A stretch of 64,000 nucleotides of DNA from Lachnospiraceae bacterium. Its GTDB lineage: Bacteria > Bacillota > Clostridia > Lachnospirales > Lachnospiraceae. The notes below the pieces were generated by a model. That model was not told the DNA's origin and did no database searches. It was given only the letters and a program-made list of their open reading frames with translations. Within the stretch, counting starts at the first letter, position 1. Each line of letters opens with the position of its first letter. The stretch is taken from the NCBI GenBank assembly GCA_022796795.1, contig JAAWJI010000004.1, forward strand, positions 89,232 through 153,231. The letters run 5' to 3'. Shown one piece after another: positions 63,902-64,000 of the stretch. The position numbers were made by a program, and so were the translations under genes.

Positions 63902-64000
63902 CTGCTTTCTGCTTTCTGCTTTCTGCTTTCTGCTTTCTGCTTTCTGCTTTCTGCTTTCTGCTTTCTGCTTTCTGCTTTCTGCTTTCTGCTTTCTGCTTTC
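63902..64000. repeat. Heptanucleotide tandem repeat (CTGCTTT)n, at least 14 copies
   Basis: From 63902 to the end of the window CTGCTTT is repeated without error about 14 times, and the tract runs off the edge. 7 is not a multiple of three, so copy-number change would shift any reading frame over it; no gene is seen here. The preceding 63741-63901 has no ORF that I can support. Confidence 0.95.

Noticed and set aside
63902..64000. CRISPR array
   Set aside because: The repeats are contiguous 7-mers without spacers.

Overview
The window looks like chromosomal DNA of a spore-forming Firmicute, most likely a Lachnospiraceae-type gut Clostridium. The evidence is a complete eight-gene spoIIIA operon, sigma-A-like promoters of TTGACA/TATAAT type with TGn extensions, AGGAGG ribosome sites, a lysine riboswitch on dapAB, HprK, a ROK glucokinase and AddAB. 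Genus cannot be told from the sequence. No rRNA, tRNA, CRISPR array, phage or intact insertion sequence was seen.

Region 1 (1-16.3 kb) is a surface-polysaccharide locus read leftwards. In order of transcription: an L-fucose salvage enzyme (Fkp), a GT4 and a GT2 glycosyltransferase, a DPM1-like GT2, a DUF2304 protein, dTDP-4-dehydrorhamnose reductase, a GtrB-like polyprenyl-phosphate glycosyltransferase, two paralogous GT-C membrane proteins (the shorter lacks the catalytic loop), an MBOAT acyltransferase with its SGNH partner, and two acyltransferase-3 proteins, the last running off the left edge. A fucosyltransferase-like gene diverges from fkp. Together these suggest a fucose- and rhamnose-containing, O-acylated surface glycan.

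Region 2 (16.3-29 kb) has a two-REC hybrid histidine kinase followed by a lipoprotein sugar-binding protein and two DUF genes (DUF1461, DUF2262-like). Next come dapA-dapB behind a promoter, lysine riboswitch and leader terminator, then a corrinoid adenosyltransferase, a tandem OB-fold protein, typA with a CBM9-like gene, and a decapitated FCD/GntR regulator.

Region 3 (29-36.5 kb) is housekeeping: uvrC-hprK-glk, ftsH, and an XRE-GNAT pair.

Region 4 (36.6-44 kb) is the least explained part. It is a three-gene unit with its own promoter and a bidirectional terminator: an exported GLUG-repeat/LysM protein, a 139-residue orphan, and a 1709-residue DUF4132 protein.

Region 5 (44-64 kb) holds spoIIIAA-AH, a decayed BlaI/BlaR1 locus, a DUF134-NifX fusion with a metal-binding tail and an internal ribosome site, a 99-bp inverted-repeat element, addB-addA, and an FtsX-type ABC transporter with a very long coiled coil. 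The window ends in a heptanucleotide repeat tract. In-frame minisatellites in fkp, spoIIIAF, addA and addB form a recurring theme.
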